This document shows positions 14,741 through 17,367 of a DNA stretch of 17,367 nt, piece by piece. The translations under genes and the position numbers were made by a program. Source of the DNA: Bacteroidota bacterium (GTDB lineage: Bacteria; Bacteroidota; Bacteroidia; Bacteroidales; UBA10428); the NCBI GenBank assembly GCA_024640925.1, contig JAHEEB010000009.1, positions 1-17,367 of the forward strand, read 5' to 3'. The notes under the pieces were generated by a model. The model saw nothing but the letters and a program-made list of their open reading frames with translations. It was not told the origin of the DNA and searched no databases. Positions within the stretch are counted from its first letter, which is position 1. Every line of letters begins with the position of its first letter.

Positions 14741-14962
14741 ATGAAAAAAACATTTTTCCTTATTGTATTTGCAGCAATTACAATAAATCTGAATTCACAA
14801 ACATATTTTCCTTTAGTAAAACAATCTACACAGGGTGTTCCGGTACTTCATGAAAAACCAGCCTCTACATATCGAAAAACTCCTGTGAATTTAACCAGAA
14901 AACAAAATCAAAGTCAACCCATTTCATATGCCGTTACTTTTTTTGGACAGAACTTAAGGTAA
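14741..14962 (+). CDS. short exported protein, possibly a truncated remnant
   Basis: This 73-residue product starts with a clear Sec signal peptide (MKKTFFLIVFAAITINLNSQ, cleavage near Ser19-Gln20), leaving only about 53 mature residues with no recognisable domain. The leader closely resembles that of the secreted protein at 16441: both read MKKxF...VF.AI...L.SQT.F. This suggests the same export class or a related 5' end. After the stop, other frames show short protein-like stretches (SPLYESFLYDETIFWV at about 14967-15014 in a shifted frame, and DFDGLAQFGLGSNIRACEE from 15074 back in the first frame). The gene could therefore be the 5' end of a longer gene broken by frameshifts. Equally it may just be a small secreted peptide. 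The AT-rich composition matches the genes to its right. Confidence 0.45.
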   Translation: MKKTFFLIVFAAITINLNSQTYFPLVKQSTQGVPVLHEKPASTYRKTPVNLTRKQNQSQPISYAVTFFGQNLR

Positions 14963-15214
14963 TAAGTCTCCGTTATATGAATCCTTTCTTTATGACGAAA
15001 CAATATTTTGGGTTTAAATTTCAGAATCCAGAAATCATTTATATATAGTTTTTTAAGCGTTGAAAATTTATAGGATTTTGATGGTTTAGCTCAATTTGGT
15101 CTTGGTTCAAATATAAGAGCCTGTGAAGAAAATATGACTTTCGGCATTTTTTCATGTTTTCTCATTAAGATTAATTTGTAATAATCTTGATTATAATTTT
15201 CAATCTACAACATA
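14963..15214 (+). other. gene-free stretch upstream of the sigma-like gene
   Basis: There is no intact gene in these 252 bp. They contain the two short protein-like stretches mentioned for the preceding gene. They also contain a 7-bp inverted repeat AAGATTA/TAATCTT (15167-15173 and 15182-15188, 8-base loop), located 26 bp before the ATG of the sigma-like gene, where it could be an operator or a weak terminator. No exact TAnnTTTG box with a -33 partner was found. Confidence 0.4.
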
Positions 15215-16024
15215 ATGAAAAAACATAAAATGGATAGAAATAAAAAGGATTTGTTATTGTTAAAAAGCAATCCAAATCAGCTGATTGTTGAGCTGCAGGA
15301 TTTGATAAAAATTATAGTTTCCAGGTTTATAAAAACCAGACAAATTAAGTATGCTGAACTGGAAGAATTTAAGCAACAGATAAATATAGCATTGTTTAAA
15401 AAGATTCCAATAATTCAGGAGCAATATCAGGGGAAATCTTTTCTGAGAACTTATATGTCAGTGATTATTAGAAATATTTGCAATGAAATTTTAAGAAATA
15501 AAAATAGTCCAGATTACCTATTTGTTGAAAATTATTTGTTTTTTGAGAAAGGTTATGAGGACATTGATCCTTTGATTCTAAAAGAAGAAAGTTTAAGATT
15601 AAAAAAAATTATTGAATTGTTTTTTATAAAGAAAGATAAACTAGTTCTTTGTTTGAAACTGAAATTTAAAATGCGAGTTGATTTTGAAGATTTAAAAAAA
15701 ATAAATTCTAACATTACACAAGTAGAATATGAAAAATTCCTTGAATTTATCAATTTTTGTTCTGAATGTCCGGATAATGTTATATTTGCACAATTATCAA
15801 CAATTCTAAACAAATATGATAATAAGGTAAATTCTTCTGATTCTTTGAGAAAATGGACAACAGATAAAATAAATGAAATTATAAAAATTTTAAATGGAAA
15901 TCCACCAACATCAAATTATGATAAAGAAACATTTCAGATATTATTTGAAAAATCCTATTTTAATGAGAACATTAATCAAAATAAAAACAATAAGATAACC
16001 CATGGAAAACCAGAGTTTCGATAA
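15215..16024 (+). CDS. divergent sigma-70-like protein
   Basis: The 269-residue protein resembles a sigma-70 family factor in its N-terminal third. LQDLIKIIVSRFI...AELEEFKQQINIALFKKIPIIQEQYQGKSFLRTYMSVIIRNICNEILRNK (about 27-96) follows the region 2 pattern of core-binding and -10-recognition helices (D/E-L-x-Q...L..l..f.g.S.LrTyl..IirN...d..R). Region 4 is hard to see: the stretch 125-180, or SSDSLRKWTTDKINEIIKIL at about 207-226, could be a helix-turn-helix. The protein is longer than a typical ECF factor (about 180) and very Lys/Asn/Ile-rich, like the AT-rich DNA around it. It overlaps by 23 bp a small H-x3-C-x2-C gene that looks like an anti-sigma factor, which strengthens the call. Another ATG at codon 6 is possible. 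It could also be a sigma-derived protein without promoter-recognition activity. Confidence 0.6.
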   Translation: MKKHKMDRNKKDLLLLKSNPNQLIVELQDLIKIIVSRFIKTRQIKYAELEEFKQQINIALFKKIPIIQEQYQGKSFLRTYMSVIIRNICNEILRNKNSPDYLFVENYLFFEKGYEDIDPLILKEESLRLKKIIELFFIKKDKLVLCLKLKFKMRVDFEDLKKINSNITQVEYEKFLEFINFCSECPDNVIFAQLSTILNKYDNKVNSSDSLRKWTTDKINEIIKILNGNPPTSNYDKETFQILFEKSYFNENINQNKNNKITHGKPEFR

Positions 16025-16232
16025 ATTCTTTGCTGACAACCATTTGAAAGATGAAGCAATAGCATTATTTGTCGATGCTCTAATATTGAATAAGGTTGAG
16101 TTATTAATAGATGAAATTCGTACTCATGTTGAAGATTGTACTCAATGTAAAATGGGTGTTTTTGCATTATATGAAATAATAAAACAAGACAATAAAATTC
16201 AAGATAAATATATTCACCCGTTCCTTAATTAA
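16002..16232 (+). CDS. small H-x3-C-x2-C protein, putative soluble anti-sigma factor
   Basis: The 76-residue helical protein carries H42-V-E-D-C46-T-Q-C49, the spacing of zinc-containing anti-sigma (ZAS / zf-HC2) domains. It is preceded by an acidic helix (LKDEAIALFVDALILNKVELLIDEIR) in the position of the helix before the motif in that family. There is no transmembrane segment, so it would act in the cytoplasm, unlike most ECF anti-sigma factors. Its ATG lies inside the end of the sigma-like gene (23-bp overlap, different frame), which implies coupled translation in a fixed ratio. The function is inferred from motif plus neighbour. Its stop codon lies inside a perfect 16-bp palindrome. Confidence 0.55.
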   Translation: MENQSFDKFFADNHLKDEAIALFVDALILNKVELLIDEIRTHVEDCTQCKMGVFALYEIIKQDNKIQDKYIHPFLN

Positions 16233-16236
16233 GGAA
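16221..16236. repeat. perfect 16-bp palindrome at the end of the H-x3-C-x2-C gene
   Basis: TTCCTTAATTAAGGAA is perfectly self-complementary. It spans the last codons and the TAA stop of the small gene. As RNA it gives a 6-bp stem with an AATT loop followed by AT-rich sequence, and as DNA it is a possible dimer-binding site. Confidence 0.6.
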
Positions 16237-16266
16237 TAAAATAATAATTGATGATTTTTTTATTGA

Positions 16267-16322
16267 TGTCAATTCTTCTTTAATGTTTGAAAATTGACAA
16301 ACGTTATGTGACAATATTTTAG
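16267..16322 (+). promoter_or_regulatory. candidate promoter/operator upstream of the secreted protein gene
   Basis: An 8-bp inverted repeat TGTCAATT (16267-16274) / AATTGACA (16292-16299) flanks a 17-base spacer. The TTG inside the right arm (16294-16296) is followed after 18 bp by TATTTTAG (16315-16322), one mismatch from TAnnTTTG. That gives a reasonable -33/-7 pair and a leader of about 110 bases. The rest of the 208-bp gap (16233-16440) is AT-rich with no gene. Confidence 0.35.
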
Positions 16323-16440
16323 TAAAAACTTAAAAATAATATTCATAAAAATTCAATAAAAAAATCCGTTTTAGAACATTACCTGCATCTATTCTTATAA
16401 ACAATCTATTTTCAAAATACGAACCAAAAATTTAAATGCT

Positions 16441-17367
16441 ATGAAAAAAATTTTTAGTTTTCTAGTTTTTATAGCCATTATGGCTTCATTAAAGTCACAA
16501 ACTTTATTTGTTCCTTCTGGTACTAGTGGTATTGGCAGTTCTTCAACAGCAAATATTGGATTTGGCACTTCAAATCCGGATACTTGGTTTGGAGGCACTT
16601 CAGGAGCTGTGTTTGAGATGTATGGTAACAGACCTGTACTTAAACTTAATAATACAGGAGGATTAAGTACCATAACATTAACGAATCCTGCTATTGATGG
16701 TACATACCATACAGGTGAATATCATTTAAATTATGTTTTTAATAGTACGAATAATTATAAATCACAACTTCAATTTAGCAGTTATCCCCAACAAAATGTT
16801 TTAGTTTTACAATCTGATGGTAAGGTGGGAATTGGTAGTAATAGTTTTGACACACAAAATGATTATAAACTTGAAGTGTTTGGTAAAGCGAAAGTGATTG
16901 ACCAGTTTGTTGTAAAAGGTTACGTTTCCGGTGATATGGTTGGTGTTTATAATCTAGAGCCTGATTTACCCTCAACAATAGATTTAATATTTGGTTCATA
17001 CGGATGGGACGTCAGTCAAGTAAATAACCCAAGTTTATTAAGATTAAACGGACCAAATGGAGCCACACGTTTTGTTGTTAGAAACAATGGCCAAGTAGGT
17101 ATTGGTATTGATCCAGGAAATAGTAGTACATTGTTAATGGTTAATGGAAAAATTACAGCTACCGAATTAGAAGTGAAGCTGGAGGTTGCAGCAGATTATG
17201 TTTTTCATCCTGATTATAATCTTAAGACTCTTGCAGAACTTGAACAATATATTAATGAAAACGGACATCTTCCTGAGATTCCTTCAGCAGAAGAAATTAA
17301 ACAAAGTGGACTGAATGTTGGTGAATTCCAAAATTTGCTTTTACAGAAAATAGAAGAAATAACATTA
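16441..17367 (+). CDS. secreted tail-fibre-like protein, 3' end cut off by the window
   Basis: An uninterrupted frame runs from the ATG at 16441 to the last base (309 codons, no stop), so the gene is partial. The signal peptide is MKKIFSFLVFIAIMASLKSQ. The mature part is rich in Gly, Asn, Ser and Thr with beta-repeat motifs (GKVGIGS at about 128-134, GQVGIGIDP at about 218-226, then LLMVNGKITATELEV), as in Bacteroidota proteins of the 'NGNVGIGT' type. From about residue 250 comes the conserved segment ADYVFHPDYNLKTLAELEQYINENGHLPEIPSAEEIKQSGLNVGEFQNLLLQKIEEITL. In relatives this segment precedes a C-terminal coiled coil and resembles the region near intramolecular-chaperone / tail-fibre domains. 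Location is likely the cell surface or extracellular. It follows the sigma-like pair by 208 bp on the same strand and may be its target. Function unknown. Confidence 0.82.
   Translation, partial: MKKIFSFLVFIAIMASLKSQTLFVPSGTSGIGSSSTANIGFGTSNPDTWFGGTSGAVFEMYGNRPVLKLNNTGGLSTITLTNPAIDGTYHTGEYHLNYVFNSTNNYKSQLQFSSYPQQNVLVLQSDGKVGIGSNSFDTQNDYKLEVFGKAKVIDQFVVKGYVSGDMVGVYNLEPDLPSTIDLIFGSYGWDVSQVNNPSLLRLNGPNGATRFVVRNNGQVGIGIDPGNSSTLLMVNGKITATELEVKLEVAADYVFHPDYNLKTLAELEQYINENGHLPEIPSAEEIKQSGLNVGEFQNLLLQKIEEITL

Noticed and set aside
16294..16320. TTGACA ... TATTTT as a classical sigma-70 promoter
   Set aside because: The spacer is only 15 bp, and the primary sigma factor of Bacteroidota uses TTTG / TAnnTTTG. 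The same bases were scored under that consensus instead.
16395..16999. Minus-strand frames opposite the secreted tail-fibre-like gene
   Set aside because: The plus-strand frame is open for 309 codons with a signal peptide and family motifs; the opposite frames are its shadows.

Overview
The window looks like a chromosomal piece of a Bacteroidota genome, probably from the Bacteroidales/Marinilabiliales side. This rests on AT-rich DNA, start codons without clear Shine-Dalgarno sequences, several TAnnTTTG-like -7 boxes, a LytS-type kinase paired with a LytTR regulator, a MacAB-TolC-type export operon, and a secreted protein with the C-terminal domain typical of Bacteroidota 'VGIG-repeat' tail-fibre-like proteins. 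The taxon is inferred from these traits, not from a marker gene search.

Layout: (1) 1-620 holds a small unrecognised exported protein and a strong hairpin. (2) 621-5014 holds a hybrid sensor kinase and tadA on the minus strand, and aspS divergent on the plus strand. (3) 5192-11938 is a minus-strand block read TolC-like outer-membrane channel > membrane-fusion adaptor > ABC ATPase > MacB-like permease > a 215-bp heptamer repeat array > LytS-like kinase > LytTR regulator. The four export genes are 22-36 bp apart. The two regulatory genes overlap by ATGA and appear to have their own -7 box just after the array. (4) 12126-13742, minus strand, holds a CoA-binding protein, a PhzF-family isomerase and a small muconolactone-isomerase-like protein. 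Divergent from them (13842-14666) are a LEA14-like lipoprotein and a DHCW-motif cupin. (5) 14741-17367 is a distinctly AT-rich, accessory-looking segment. It holds a very short exported protein that may be a remnant, a divergent sigma-70-like protein, an overlapping 76-residue H-x3-C-x2-C protein resembling a soluble zinc anti-sigma factor, and the first 309 codons of a secreted tail-fibre-like protein that runs off the window.

The two most noteworthy items are these. The first is the heptamer array at 7045-7259, built as two exact 83-bp higher-order units followed by inverted heptamers that run into the stop codon of the permease gene. The second is the putative sigma / anti-sigma / surface-protein module at the right end. 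Housekeeping genes (aspS, tadA) are ordinary. There is no tRNA, rRNA, CRISPR array, transposase or integrase that I can see. No gene-free stretch exceeds 300 bp; the longest (7021-7252, 14963-15214, 16233-16440) are described individually.
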